Of a stretch of 64,000 bases of DNA, positions 7,954 to 15,591 are shown one piece after another. This stretch comes from Streptomyces cavernicola (GTDB taxonomy: Bacteria > Actinomycetota > Actinomycetes > Streptomycetales > Streptomycetaceae): contig NZ_JASCIQ010000020.1 of the NCBI RefSeq assembly GCF_029968035.1, positions 85,483 through 149,482 on the forward strand, written 5' to 3'. The notes under the pieces are model-generated. The model searched no databases and had not been told where the DNA came from. It worked only from the letters and a program-made list of their open reading frames with translations. The position numbers and the translations under genes are program-made. Every line of letters starts with the position of its first letter. Position 1 is the first letter of the stretch.

Positions 7954-8775
7954 TTATTGTTCCACGGCGTCGGGCGTTGGCCCAAATCGTCCGTCGGGGC
8001 CGGGCTTCCAGCCCAGGATCGAGAGCATTTCGCGGTCCTTCTTGTCGAAGGCGGCGGGGTCGGTGCGCTCGATGAGGTCGGGGCGGTTGCGCACGGTGCG
8101 GCGCAGCGCCTCGTCGCGGCGCCAGCGGGCGATCTTGCCGTGGTGCCCGCTGAGCAGCACGTCGGGGATGTCCCGGCCGCGCCACTCGGGGGGCTTGGTG
8201 TAGACGGGCCCTTCGAGGAGGTTGGCCATGGCGCCGGGCGCGAAGGAGTCGTCCTGGTGCGATGCGGCGTTGCCGAGGACGCCGGGCAGCAGTCGGGCGA
8301 CGGCCTCGGTGATGACGAGGACGGCGGCCTCTCCGCCGGCGAGGACGTAGTCGCCGATGGAGACCTCGTAGACGGGCATGCGGGTCGCGTACTCGTCCAT
8401 GACGCGGCGGTCGATGCCTTCGTAGCGGGCGGGCGTGAAGATCAGCCAGGGCCGCTCGGAGAGCTCGACGGCGAGTTCCTGGGTGAAGGGCCGGCCGCTG
8501 GGGGTGGGCACGACGAGGGCGGGGCCGTGGGCGCCGCCCTCATAGCCGTCGGCGAGCGCGTCGTCGAGGGCGTCGCCCCAGGGTTCGGTCTTCATGACCA
8601 TGCCGGGTCCGCCGCCGTACGGGGTGTCGTCGACGGTGTTGTGCCGGTCGTACGTCCACTGCCTCAAGTCGCGTACGTGAACGTCGAGTTGGCCGCGGGC
8701 GCGGGCCTTGCCGACGAGGGAGACGTTCAGCGGTTCGAGGTACTCGGGGAAGATCGTGACGACGTCGAGGCGCAT
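7954..8775 (-). CDS. trmD: tRNA (guanine-N1)-methyltransferase TrmD
   Basis: A 273-residue SPOUT methyltransferase that makes m1G37 in tRNAs reading CNN codons. The family start MRLDVVTIFPEYL, PYGGGPGMVM (52-61), RYEGIDRRV (about 117-125) and SIGDYVLAGGE (about 139-149, the cofactor knot) are all present. Its ATG overlaps the rimM stop by one base (TAATG), so the two are coupled. Confidence 0.97.
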   Translation of the reverse strand: MRLDVVTIFPEYLEPLNVSLVGKARARGQLDVHVRDLRQWTYDRHNTVDDTPYGGGPGMVMKTEPWGDALDDALADGYEGGAHGPALVVPTPSGRPFTQELAVELSERPWLIFTPARYEGIDRRVMDEYATRMPVYEVSIGDYVLAGGEAAVLVITEAVARLLPGVLGNAASHQDDSFAPGAMANLLEGPVYTKPPEWRGRDIPDVLLSGHHGKIARWRRDEALRRTVRNRPDLIERTDPAAFDKKDREMLSILGWKPGPDGRFGPTPDAVEQ

Positions 8776-9365
8776 TACAAGTCCTCGCCGGAGGCTTCGC
8801 CGGACGCGTCGTCGGAGGCTTCGTCGGCTGCGTCGCGCGCGGAGGCGATCTCGGCGCGGTCGTCGATGAGGCCGGGCGGCGGGTCGATGGTGGCGCGCTG
8901 CTCCTCGAGGTCGATGTCGGTGACGATCTCCTCGACGAACGGGATCATGACCTCGGTGCCGTCGGGCCGTTCCACGATGAACAGGTCCTGCGAGGCGAGG
9001 TGGGAGATCTCCGTGATGCGGCCGACCTCCTGGCCGTCGACGGTCACCACGTCCAGGTCCATGAGCTGGTGGTCGTAGTACTCGTCGTCGCCCTCGGGGA
9101 GTTCCTCGGGGTCGACGTCGGCGATGAGCAGGGTGTTGCGGAGGGCCTCGGCGGCGTTGCGGTCGCGAACGCCTTCGAAGCGAAGCAGCAGGCGTCCGCT
9201 GTGCACACGGCCGGCGGCGATGGTGAGGGGCCCGGTCGCGGCCGGGTCGGTGGCGAGTACGGCGCCGGGGGCGAGGCGCAGCTCGGGTTCGTCGGTGCGG
9301 ACCTCGACGGTGACCTCGCCCTTGATGCCGTGGGCGCGGCCGATGCGTCCCACTACCAACTGCAC
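8775..9365 (-). CDS. rimM: 16S rRNA processing protein RimM
   Basis: A 196-residue assembly factor for the 30S head that binds S19. The start is GTG at 9365, seven bases after AAGGAG, giving VQLVVGRIGRAHGIKGEVTV; the longer open frame upstream runs through a hairpin and is not used. The C-terminal PRC-barrel part contains YYDHQLMDLDVVT. A run of ASSAARD-like acidic and serine residues ends the protein. It is coupled to trmD by a one-base overlap. Confidence 0.95.
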   Translation of the reverse strand: MQLVVGRIGRAHGIKGEVTVEVRTDEPELRLAPGAVLATDPAATGPLTIAAGRVHSGRLLLRFEGVRDRNAAEALRNTLLIADVDPEELPEGDDEYYDHQLMDLDVVTVDGQEVGRITEISHLASQDLFIVERPDGTEVMIPFVEEIVTDIDLEEQRATIDPPPGLIDDRAEIASARDAADEASDDASGEASGEDL

Positions 9366-9389
9366 GTTGCGTTCTCCTTCGTACGACGA

Positions 9390-9424
9390 CGGGCCGGGGC
9401 GGGCCAGAAGCCCTCCCCGGCCCG
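9390..9424. other. Intercistronic hairpin between khpA and rimM
   Basis: CGGGCCGGGG (9390-9399) pairs perfectly with CCCCGGCCCG (9415-9424). It stands in the 79-base gap just upstream of the rimM ribosome-binding site. It may stabilise the rpsP-khpA transcript or attenuate read-through. Confidence 0.5.
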
Positions 9425-9444
9425 TGCCGGTATTGCCTTGCGGT

Positions 9445-9684
9445 TCAGCGAACCTGGTCGACGTCGACGAGGTCGACGCGGACACCACGGCCGCCGATGG
9501 CCCCTACGACGGTACGCAGGGCGCGAGCGGTGCGGCCGTTGCGGCCGATCACCTTGCCGAGGTCGTCGGGGTGGACCCGGACCTCGAGGACGCGCCCGCG
9601 GCGCAGGTTGCGGGAGGCGACCTGCACGTCTTCGGGGTTGTCGACGATGCCCTTCACGAGGTGCTCGAGAGCCTCCTCGAGCAT
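9445..9684 (-). CDS. khpA: KH-domain RNA-binding protein KhpA
   Basis: A 79-residue single KH domain. The GxxG loop is seen in KVIGRNGRTARALR, preceded by VLEVRVHPDDLG. KhpA homologues bind many RNAs and partner with KhpB/Jag in other Gram-positives. It starts two bases after rpsP ends, so both belong to one transcript. The start ATG directly gives the conserved MLEEALEHLVKGIVDNPEDV. Confidence 0.94.
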   Translation of the reverse strand: MLEEALEHLVKGIVDNPEDVQVASRNLRRGRVLEVRVHPDDLGKVIGRNGRTARALRTVVGAIGGRGVRVDLVDVDQVR

Positions 9685-9686
9685 GC

Positions 9687-10112
9687 TCAGGCCTCGGTCG
9701 ACTCGGCCGCGGACTCAGCCGGAGCGTCGTCCTTCTTCTCGGCCTTCTTCTTCTGCGTGATGGCCTCGCCCTTGGGCTCGTCCTCGGCGCCGACGGCCTC
9801 GAAGGTCGGGCGCGCGGCCTTCGGCTCCGGCTGCAGCAGCGGGGCCGGGGCGGGCTCGCCCTTGAACTTCTGCCAGTCGCCGGTCTTCTTCAGGATGGCG
9901 AGCACGGGCTCGGTCGGCTGCGCGCCGACACCCAGCCAGTACGCGACACGCTCGGCGTCGACCTCCATGCGGGAGGGGTTCTGCACCGGGTGGTACAGGC
10001 CGATCTCCTCGATGGCCCGGCCGTCACGGCGGGTACGGGAGTCGGCGACGATGATGCGGTAGTGAGGCGAACGGATCTTGCCCAGACGCTTCAGCTTGAT
10101 CTTGACTGCCAC
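9687..10112 (-). CDS. rpsP: 30S ribosomal protein S16
   Basis: A 141-residue S16. The core VKIKLKRLGKIRSPHYRI and SRTRRDGRAIEEIG is conserved. The C-terminal half beyond residue 85 is an alanine-, lysine- and glutamate-rich tail typical of Streptomyces. The start is GTG at 10112; upstream in-frame sequence is non-coding repeat. It is the promoter-proximal gene of the ribosomal cluster. Confidence 0.96.
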   Translation of the reverse strand: MAVKIKLKRLGKIRSPHYRIIVADSRTRRDGRAIEEIGLYHPVQNPSRMEVDAERVAYWLGVGAQPTEPVLAILKKTGDWQKFKGEPAPAPLLQPEPKAARPTFEAVGAEDEPKGEAITQKKKAEKKDDAPAESAAESTEA

Positions 10113-10442
10113 GGGAGTGGTGTCTCCTGGTCTTGACGTGGGTGGGCACAACGAAGATGCCGCGTGGGGTTGCGGTACTCGAGTGCCCGATGGACGCGTC
10201 AGCCGGAGGAGAGAGGGGTCCTGTGCGGCTGTCGAGTACAGCTGGCCATTCTGCCATACCTCGCGGGGGCGGGGTTCCTCGGGCCTGATCCCCCGACTAC
10301 GAGTGGCCGTCGACCCGGCCGAGGACACGGGGGCCAGCCCCCGGAACCCCCGCTCCTCAAACGCCGGAGGGGCTGATTTTGGCGGGCGAGGGCTGGATTT
10401 TACGGGCGAGGGCTGACCTTTGCAGCGAGGTCTGGCTTTACC
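10113..10442. repeat. Intergenic region with GC-rich repeat modules (cluster C)
   Basis: This 330-base stretch between the SprT-like gene and rpsP holds no convincing gene. It contains the module CTCCTCAAACGCCGGAG (about 10353-10369) next to GGGGGCCAGCCCCCGG, the same pair seen in both larger clusters at 20.6 and 28.3 kb. Just after it, a short direct repeat of GGGCGAGGGCTG occurs twice (10384-10395 and 10404-10415). The rpsP promoter must lie in the part nearer 10112-10250, but no clear -35/-10 pair is visible. Confidence 0.6.
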
Positions 10443-11033
10443 TCACGCCGCGCCCACGACCTCCGGGATGCGGAAAGGCTTGCCGCAGCCGCCGCAGACG
10501 ATGGGGGCCTGGGCGAGGACCGAGGGGACCACGCGGACGTTGCGGCCGCAGTCGCAGACCGCCTTGACGCGGACGCCGCCGCCGGACGAGCCGTGCCGCG
10601 CGGCGGGGCCGCGGAAGCTGCGGGCGGTGTCGTGCGACGTGGCCGCGGTGTGGGCCTTGAGGGCGCTCTTGAGGCGTTCGATCGTCGCGCGGTACCGCTT
10701 TCTCGCCTCCGGGTTGAGCGTGACCAGGGAGAAGCCGCTGCTCGGGTGCGGCTCCTCGGGGTGGTCGAGGCCCAGCTCCTCGGCGATCGCGAGGAAGCGG
10801 CGGTTGTGGTAGCGGCCGGCGCGCGAGGTGTCGCGGACGCCGCGGGCGGCGGCGATGCCGTGGACTGCCTCGTGCAGCAGTCGCTCGAAGGAGAGCTCGG
10901 CGCCGCAGGCGGACGAGGACTCTCCGATCAGGGACTCGGGCGCGGCAAGGCTCGGCAGCTCGGGGTGGTGCCGTTGAATGTCGGCCCACGCCTGCGCCAG
11001 CTCTGCGGCGAGTACAGGTGGTGTCGTGCTCAC
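10443..11033 (-). CDS. SprT-like zinc metalloprotease candidate
   Basis: A 196-residue protein with a metalloprotease-type motif HEAVH at residues 54-58, inside a helix followed by GIAAARG and, about 15 residues later, YHNRRFLAIAEELGLD. This pattern resembles SprT/Spartan-like domains. The C-terminus carries CDCG and CGGCG, a likely zinc ribbon. Similar proteins occur on actinobacterial plasmids and chromosomes; no substrate is known. It is flanked by a repeat region and the convergent-free gap before ftsH. The function is inferred from motifs only. Confidence 0.6.
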   Translation of the reverse strand: MSTTPPVLAAELAQAWADIQRHHPELPSLAAPESLIGESSSACGAELSFERLLHEAVHGIAAARGVRDTSRAGRYHNRRFLAIAEELGLDHPEEPHPSSGFSLVTLNPEARKRYRATIERLKSALKAHTAATSHDTARSFRGPAARHGSSGGGVRVKAVCDCGRNVRVVPSVLAQAPIVCGGCGKPFRIPEVVGAA

Positions 11034-11270
11034 GTCGTGACAACGAGCCGGGGGCCCTCGGTGTTCCTATTACGGGGCATCCCAAATAATTTGCACGTAC
11101 CAGTCAGTTGCGGCTGATGCGTCGCGACGCGGGCGGGTGCGTCGATCTGCGCTGATCTGCGGTGGAACACACAGCAAGGCACACAGCTCACGCCAAGGTG
11201 ATACGTAGCGGCATGTACGCCGCATGAGGGTGGTGCCGTACGCACGTGGCACGACGGCGACCGTACAACG
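11034..11270. other. Gap upstream of the SprT-like gene
   Basis: This 237-base stretch lies between the SprT-like start and the ftsH paralogue stop. It includes the short hairpin GCGGCATGTACGCCGC near 11210-11225, possibly the ftsH terminator. No convincing small gene is seen. Confidence 0.35.
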
Positions 11271-13202
11271 TCAGTCTGTGTCCTTGGTGAGGCGGGTGAC
11301 GCCGGCCGCCCGGTAGGCGTCGGCCTCCTCCAGGGTCTCGTTGGCGAGCAGCGCCTCGGCGAGGGCGTCCAACTTGTCGCGGTTCTCGCGGAGTTGGCGG
11401 CAGGCGCTCTCGTAGCACTCGTCGACGATGCGGCGCATCTCGCCGTCGATGGTGTCGAGGGTGCCGGGTGCGGCGGCGAGTCCGTACGCCTGTTGGGCGT
11501 CGCCGGGGAGCGCGGAGAGGCGGCCGACGCGTTCGCTCATGCCCCAGCGGCCGACCATGCCGCGGACGATGTTGGTGACCTGTTCGAGGTCGTTCTCGGC
11601 ACCGGTGGTGATGACGCCGAACACGACGTGCTCCGCCGCCATGCCGCCGAGCGCGCCGATGATCCGGCCGCGCAGATAGTCCTCCGTGTACGCGTACCGG
11701 TCGGCGTCCGGCGTGGACAGGGTGACGCCGAGGGCGCGGCCGCGCGGCACGATGGTGATCTTGCGGACCGGGTCGGCGCCGGGCTGCAGCATGCCGAGCA
11801 GGGCGTGCCCGGACTCGTGGTAGGCGGTGCGGCGGCGTTCCTCGTCGGGCATCACCAGGGGCCGTTCAGCGCCGAGTTGGACCTTTTCCAGGGCGTCGGA
11901 GAGGTCGGAGCCGGTGACCTGGGGCTGTTTGCGTTTGACGGCGAGGAGGGCGGCCTCGTTGGCGAGGTTGGCGAGTTCGGCGCCGGTCATGCCGGGGGTG
12001 GTGCGGGCGACCTGGGCGAGGTCGACGTCGCCGGCGAGCGGGATCTCCCGGGTGTGGATCTTCAGGATGGCCTCGCGGCCCTTGCGGTCGGGTGGGCTGA
12101 CCATGACGGTGCGGTCGAAGCGGCCGGGGCGGGTGAGGGCGGGGTCGAGGACGTCGGCGCGGTTGGTGGCGGCGATGACGACGACGCCTTCGGAGCCGGT
12201 GAAGCCGTCCATCTCGGTGAGGATCTGGTTGAGGGTCTGTTCGCGTTCGTCGTGGCCGCCCATGGCGGAGCCGCCGCCGCGGGCCCGGCCGATGGTGTCG
12301 ATCTCGTCGATGAAGATGATGGCCGGGGCCACCTTGCGGGCCTCGGCGAAGAGTTCCCGTACGCGGGAGGCGCCGACGCCGACGATCATCTCGATGAACT
12401 CCGAGGCGGAGGCCGAGAAGAACGGCACTCCGGCCTCGCCCGCGACAGCTCGCGCGAGCAGCGTCTTGCCGGTGCCGGGCGGGCCGGCGAGGAGGACGCC
12501 GCCGGGCATGCGGGCGCCCATCTTCCGGTAGCTGTCGGGGTTCTTGAGGAAGTCGACGACGTCGTTGAGCTCACCCTCGACCTCGTCGATGCCCGCGACG
12601 TCGGCGAACGTGGTGCGTTTGTGCGCCGCCAACTCGACCGGTTTCGGGGGCTGTTTGCGGCCGAGCATGCCGCCCGCGCCGCCGCCCATGCCCGCCGCCA
12701 TCCGCCGGGCCATGAACACCCAGAGGCCGACGAGGAGCAGCATCGGCAGGAGGGAGATCAGCAGGTTGGCGAGGAGGCTGGGCTCCTTGTAGACGGGCTC
12801 GGCGGTGACGGTGACCTTCGCCTTGGTCAGCTCGGCCCACAGCTGGTCGTCGGCGAAGCTCGGCCGCTGGGTGGCGAACTTGTCGTAGGTGCCCTTGTCG
12901 CCCTCGGGCTTGTTCACGGCCTTCTTCAGGTCGCCCTGGATCTGGTCGCCCTTGGCGTAGATCTTGGCGACGTTGCCCGCGGTGACCTGCTTGCTGAACT
13001 CGGTGTACGAGATCCTGGTGGGCTCCGGTTCGCCGAAGAAGGTGAGCAGCAGGTTGGTGAGGACATAGACGAGGAGTGCGGTCCAGATGAGGCCGCGCCA
13101 GCTCACCTTTTTCTTGGGTGGCGGGGGCGGCGGCGCACCCTCCGAGCGCCACGGCTGGTCGGTCCGGTCGCGGGGAGGCACGGGGCTGGTCACGCTCGCC
13201 AT
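11271..13202 (-). CDS. ftsH2: FtsH-family membrane AAA+ metalloprotease (second paralogue)
   Basis: A 643-residue FtsH-type protease. It has a proline-rich start, TM1 (about 36-56), an extracytoplasmic domain, TM2 (about 141-165), Walker A GPPGTGKT (240-247), Walker B IIFIDEID (295-302), an SRH arginine region (TRPGRFDR) and the zinc site HESGH (462-466). Such enzymes degrade unassembled membrane and regulatory proteins. ATG at 13202 gives the start MASVTSPVPPRD; an ATG nine codons upstream (13229) is possible and neither has a good ribosome-binding site. Streptomyces also carry a main ftsH elsewhere, so this is the second copy. Confidence 0.9.
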   Translation of the reverse strand: MASVTSPVPPRDRTDQPWRSEGAPPPPPPKKKVSWRGLIWTALLVYVLTNLLLTFFGEPEPTRISYTEFSKQVTAGNVAKIYAKGDQIQGDLKKAVNKPEGDKGTYDKFATQRPSFADDQLWAELTKAKVTVTAEPVYKEPSLLANLLISLLPMLLLVGLWVFMARRMAAGMGGGAGGMLGRKQPPKPVELAAHKRTTFADVAGIDEVEGELNDVVDFLKNPDSYRKMGARMPGGVLLAGPPGTGKTLLARAVAGEAGVPFFSASASEFIEMIVGVGASRVRELFAEARKVAPAIIFIDEIDTIGRARGGGSAMGGHDEREQTLNQILTEMDGFTGSEGVVVIAATNRADVLDPALTRPGRFDRTVMVSPPDRKGREAILKIHTREIPLAGDVDLAQVARTTPGMTGAELANLANEAALLAVKRKQPQVTGSDLSDALEKVQLGAERPLVMPDEERRRTAYHESGHALLGMLQPGADPVRKITIVPRGRALGVTLSTPDADRYAYTEDYLRGRIIGALGGMAAEHVVFGVITTGAENDLEQVTNIVRGMVGRWGMSERVGRLSALPGDAQQAYGLAAAPGTLDTIDGEMRRIVDECYESACRQLRENRDKLDALAEALLANETLEEADAYRAAGVTRLTKDTD

Positions 13203-13332
13203 TATTGGCGGACGGGACTTACCGAGCATTTCGACCAGGGGTGCGGGCGCGGCCGGGCCCCTTTGTCCACAGCCGTTGGCAGTGCCCGGAATCCTGGTTA
13301 CTGTCCGCTTCTCGAAGTGCGATGGGAGGACC
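13203..13332. promoter_or_regulatory. Divergent control region, ftsH2 / yhf-like operon
   Basis: This 130-base gap is the only place for the promoter of the six-gene plus-strand operon. It includes TTGTCCACA (13263-13271), an exact streptomycete-type DnaA box. No strong -35/-10 pair is evident. Confidence 0.35.
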
Positions 13333-13707
13333 GTGGACGAGCGGCTTGCGATACGGGTTCGGTTGTTCCGTGAGGGGGGTCAAGTGCGGCCCGAGGTCGT
13401 CGAGTTCGTGGTCGCCGAGCTGGCCGCGCTCGACGCCGAGGGGGCCCTCGTCACCGATGCGAGCGCGGGGCTGCTGACCAGCCATCTGATGTTCGCCCTG
13501 AGCCGGCTCGTGGACGGCGAGCCGATCACGGAGTACGGCACCGACGCGCAGGTCGCGGCCGAGCTGGCGGACCACCCCGAGGCGGTGCGGCGGGCGCGCG
13601 CCGTCGCCGCGCGGGCGCGGGAGCGGCTCGGGGCGGCGCTGCCCGAGTCGGAGGTGAACTTCCTGGGGCTGCATCTGGCCGTGCTCGCCCGCCACGGCGC
13701 CCACTGA
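13333..13707 (+). CDS. Stand-alone PRD (PTS regulation domain) protein, YhfY-like
   Basis: A 124-residue protein made of a single PRD-like domain with no DNA-binding part. Two histidines expected for PTS phosphorylation are visible: H51 in LLTSHLMFALSRL and H114 in NFLGLHLAVLARH. The start GTG at 13333 follows GGGAGGA closely. E. coli YhfY is a comparable lone PRD protein in the yhf operon. Here it opens the operon, 35 bases before the DUF2620 gene. A role as sensor or partner for the operon products is inference. Confidence 0.7.
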   Translation: MDERLAIRVRLFREGGQVRPEVVEFVVAELAALDAEGALVTDASAGLLTSHLMFALSRLVDGEPITEYGTDAQVAAELADHPEAVRRARAVAARARERLGAALPESEVNFLGLHLAVLARHGAH

Positions 13708-13742
13708 CCGAGCGCCCACCGACCGAGCGAAGGGGAAGCGGC

Positions 13743-14102
13743 ATGGCGAAGATCCTCACCGGCGGCGTCGGGAAGGTCGAGGTGGCCGAGGCGGTGCGGC
13801 GGCTCGGCCTGGCCGGCGTGGACGTGGCCGTCTCCAGCGACCTGGACGCCGCGATGCTGCTGCGCGCCGGTCGCGCCGACTACTACCTGGGCACCTGTCA
13901 CACCGGCGCCGGCGCCTCCCTCGGCGTGCTGGTCGGACTGATGGGGCGGCCGGCCTGCCACACGTTCGGGCGGGGCGTGCCGAGCGCGGACGAGGCGGCG
14001 GCGCTGCTCGGCGACGGCAAGCGGGTCTTCGGCTTCGCCCTCGACCGGGCCGAGGCGGTCGCTCCGGTCCTGGCCCGCGCGATCTCCGTACGAGCGGAGT
14101 GA
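13743..14102 (+). CDS. DUF2620 family protein, YhfU-like
   Basis: A 119-residue protein with the DUF2620 pattern: N-terminal MAKILTGGVGKVEV and the central DYYLGTCHTGAGASLG, followed by a glycine-rich GVLVGLMGRPACHTFG. The fold resembles small alpha/beta PTS IIB-like proteins but no function is known. AAGGGGAAG stands seven bases before ATG. It is three bases from the next gene. E. coli YhfU is the described family member. Confidence 0.72.
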   Translation: MAKILTGGVGKVEVAEAVRRLGLAGVDVAVSSDLDAAMLLRAGRADYYLGTCHTGAGASLGVLVGLMGRPACHTFGRGVPSADEAAALLGDGKRVFGFALDRAEAVAPVLARAISVRAE

Positions 14103-14105
14103 GCC

Positions 14106-15581
14106 GTGGACGCCCTGGCCTCGGCGGGTGACGCGGTGGGCTTAGCCTCGGCGGGTGACGCGGTGGGCTTAGCCTCGGCGGGTGACGCGGTGGGCTTAGC
14201 CTCGGCGGGTGACGCGGTGGGCTCAGCCGCGCGGGCGGGGCTCGACCTGGCGCTGCCGCAGCAGCTCACGGTCATCGCGCTGTGTGCCCTGACCGCGTTC
14301 GTCTCGCATCTGGCCCTCGCCGTGTTCAACGACGGCGTACGGCCGTTCATGCTCGATTTCGTCCAGGGCCGCAGCACCCGCGCCGCGACCGCGGCGGTGT
14401 CGTTCGGCCTGTCGGCGGGGTTCGTGTTCGGGCTCGGGGCTCCGATGGCGTTGGCGTCCGGGGTGCTCAACCCGTGGCTGCTGTTCCTGCCCACCGATGT
14501 GCTCGGGCTGCTCGCGCCGCGGAAGTGGCTGGCGCCGCTGCTCGGCGCGGGCTGGGGCGCCCTGGTGGTGTTCGGCCTGGGCGGGGCGAACGAACTGGCG
14601 CACGATCTGCCGGTCGACTTCCTGACCGCGATGCAGCAGATGTCGACGCCGATCCTCTTCCTGTTCACGCTGTTCCCCGTGCTCGCCGTGGTCCGGCAGT
14701 TCGGACCGCTGCGCGGCGCCGTGGTCGGGGTGGTCGAACTCGCCCTGGTCGTACTGACGTTGAAGCTGTGGCCGAACATGTTCGCCGGGGCGCTCGCGAT
14801 GGCCGTGGGCGTGCTGATGCTGATCGGCTTCGCCGTCACCGCGGACGTACGACGGCGAAAGGCGGAGCGGGCGGAACGGGCGGAACGGGCGGAGCGGGCG
14901 GAGCGCTCGGACTCCGATCCGGTCGAGGCGGACGCCGATGACCCGATGGCCTCGCTGTTCAGTGCGAGCGCGGCGCGGCTGCGCCGCCATCTGCCGCTGT
15001 TCATGCTGCTCGGTGCCGGGATCTGCGTGCTCGCGCAGCTGAAGGTGTTCGGCGGTGGCGAGGCGACGAGTTTCCTGATCGCCAAGGGCCAGTACGCGGA
15101 GGCCGCGCAGGTCGACTTCTACCGGATGTTCGGCTTCCTGCCGCTGATCGCGACGACGGCGCTCGCCTCCGGCGCGTACGGCATCGTCGGGTTCACGCTC
15201 GCGTACCCGATCGGCTATCTGCTGCCGAACCCGCTGCTCGCGGCGGTCGCGGGGGCCGCGGTGTTCGCCGTCGAGGTGCTCGCCCTGTCGTCGATCGGGC
15301 GGGTGCTGGGGCGGCTGCCCAGCGTGCGGGACTCCTCGGAGCATCTGCGCGCCGCGATCGGGGAGGCGCTGGGCCTCGCGATCCTCTTCGGTTCGCTGCT
15401 TGCCGCGAACCAGATGGGCGGCGGGCTCGCCATCCTGATCTGCGGCGGCCTCTATCTGCTCAACGAGGCGACGGGCCGCCCGGTGGTACGGATGGCGGCG
15501 GCGCCGGCCGCGGTGCTCGTCGGCGGCGTCGTGCTCAATCTCCTGTACTGGCTGGACCTGTTCGCCCCGGTCAAGGGCTGA
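14106..15581 (+). CDS. YhfT-like multispanning membrane protein with three TTA codons
   Basis: A 491-residue protein with about 10-12 hydrophobic segments, matching the YhfT putative transporter of E. coli. The start is GTG at 14106, three bases after the DUF2620 stop, with GGAG upstream. The N-terminus is four copies of the nonapeptide ASAGDAVGL from a 27-bp DNA repeat; three copies contain TTA (14142, 14169, 14196), a codon that in Streptomyces needs the bldA tRNA. A second DNA repeat makes an AER-AER linker near residues 253-267, between two membrane halves. If translation began at a later GTG (for example in the last repeat, 14217), the TTA codons would be skipped; the upstream start fits operon spacing better. 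Confidence 0.72.
   Translation: MDALASAGDAVGLASAGDAVGLASAGDAVGLASAGDAVGSAARAGLDLALPQQLTVIALCALTAFVSHLALAVFNDGVRPFMLDFVQGRSTRAATAAVSFGLSAGFVFGLGAPMALASGVLNPWLLFLPTDVLGLLAPRKWLAPLLGAGWGALVVFGLGGANELAHDLPVDFLTAMQQMSTPILFLFTLFPVLAVVRQFGPLRGAVVGVVELALVVLTLKLWPNMFAGALAMAVGVLMLIGFAVTADVRRRKAERAERAERAERAERSDSDPVEADADDPMASLFSASAARLRRHLPLFMLLGAGICVLAQLKVFGGGEATSFLIAKGQYAEAAQVDFYRMFGFLPLIATTALASGAYGIVGFTLAYPIGYLLPNPLLAAVAGAAVFAVEVLALSSIGRVLGRLPSVRDSSEHLRAAIGEALGLAILFGSLLAANQMGGGLAILICGGLYLLNEATGRPVVRMAAAPAAVLVGGVVLNLLYWLDLFAPVKG
14118..14225 (+). repeat. 27-bp tandem repeat, four copies, coding
   Basis: Four head-to-tail copies of a 27-bp unit beginning GCCTCGGCGGGTGACGCG. The first three are identical and end GGGCTTA; the last ends GGGCTCA. 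The unit is a multiple of three, so copy-number change would add or remove nine residues and one TTA codon without a frameshift. Confidence 0.95.
14862..14906 (+). repeat. 9-bp tandem repeat in the cytosolic linker
   Basis: Five copies of GCGGA(G/A)CGG encode Ala-Glu-Arg triplets in the loop between the two membrane halves of the YhfT-like protein. Confidence 0.9.
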
Positions 15582-15591
15582 GGGGGGCGTG

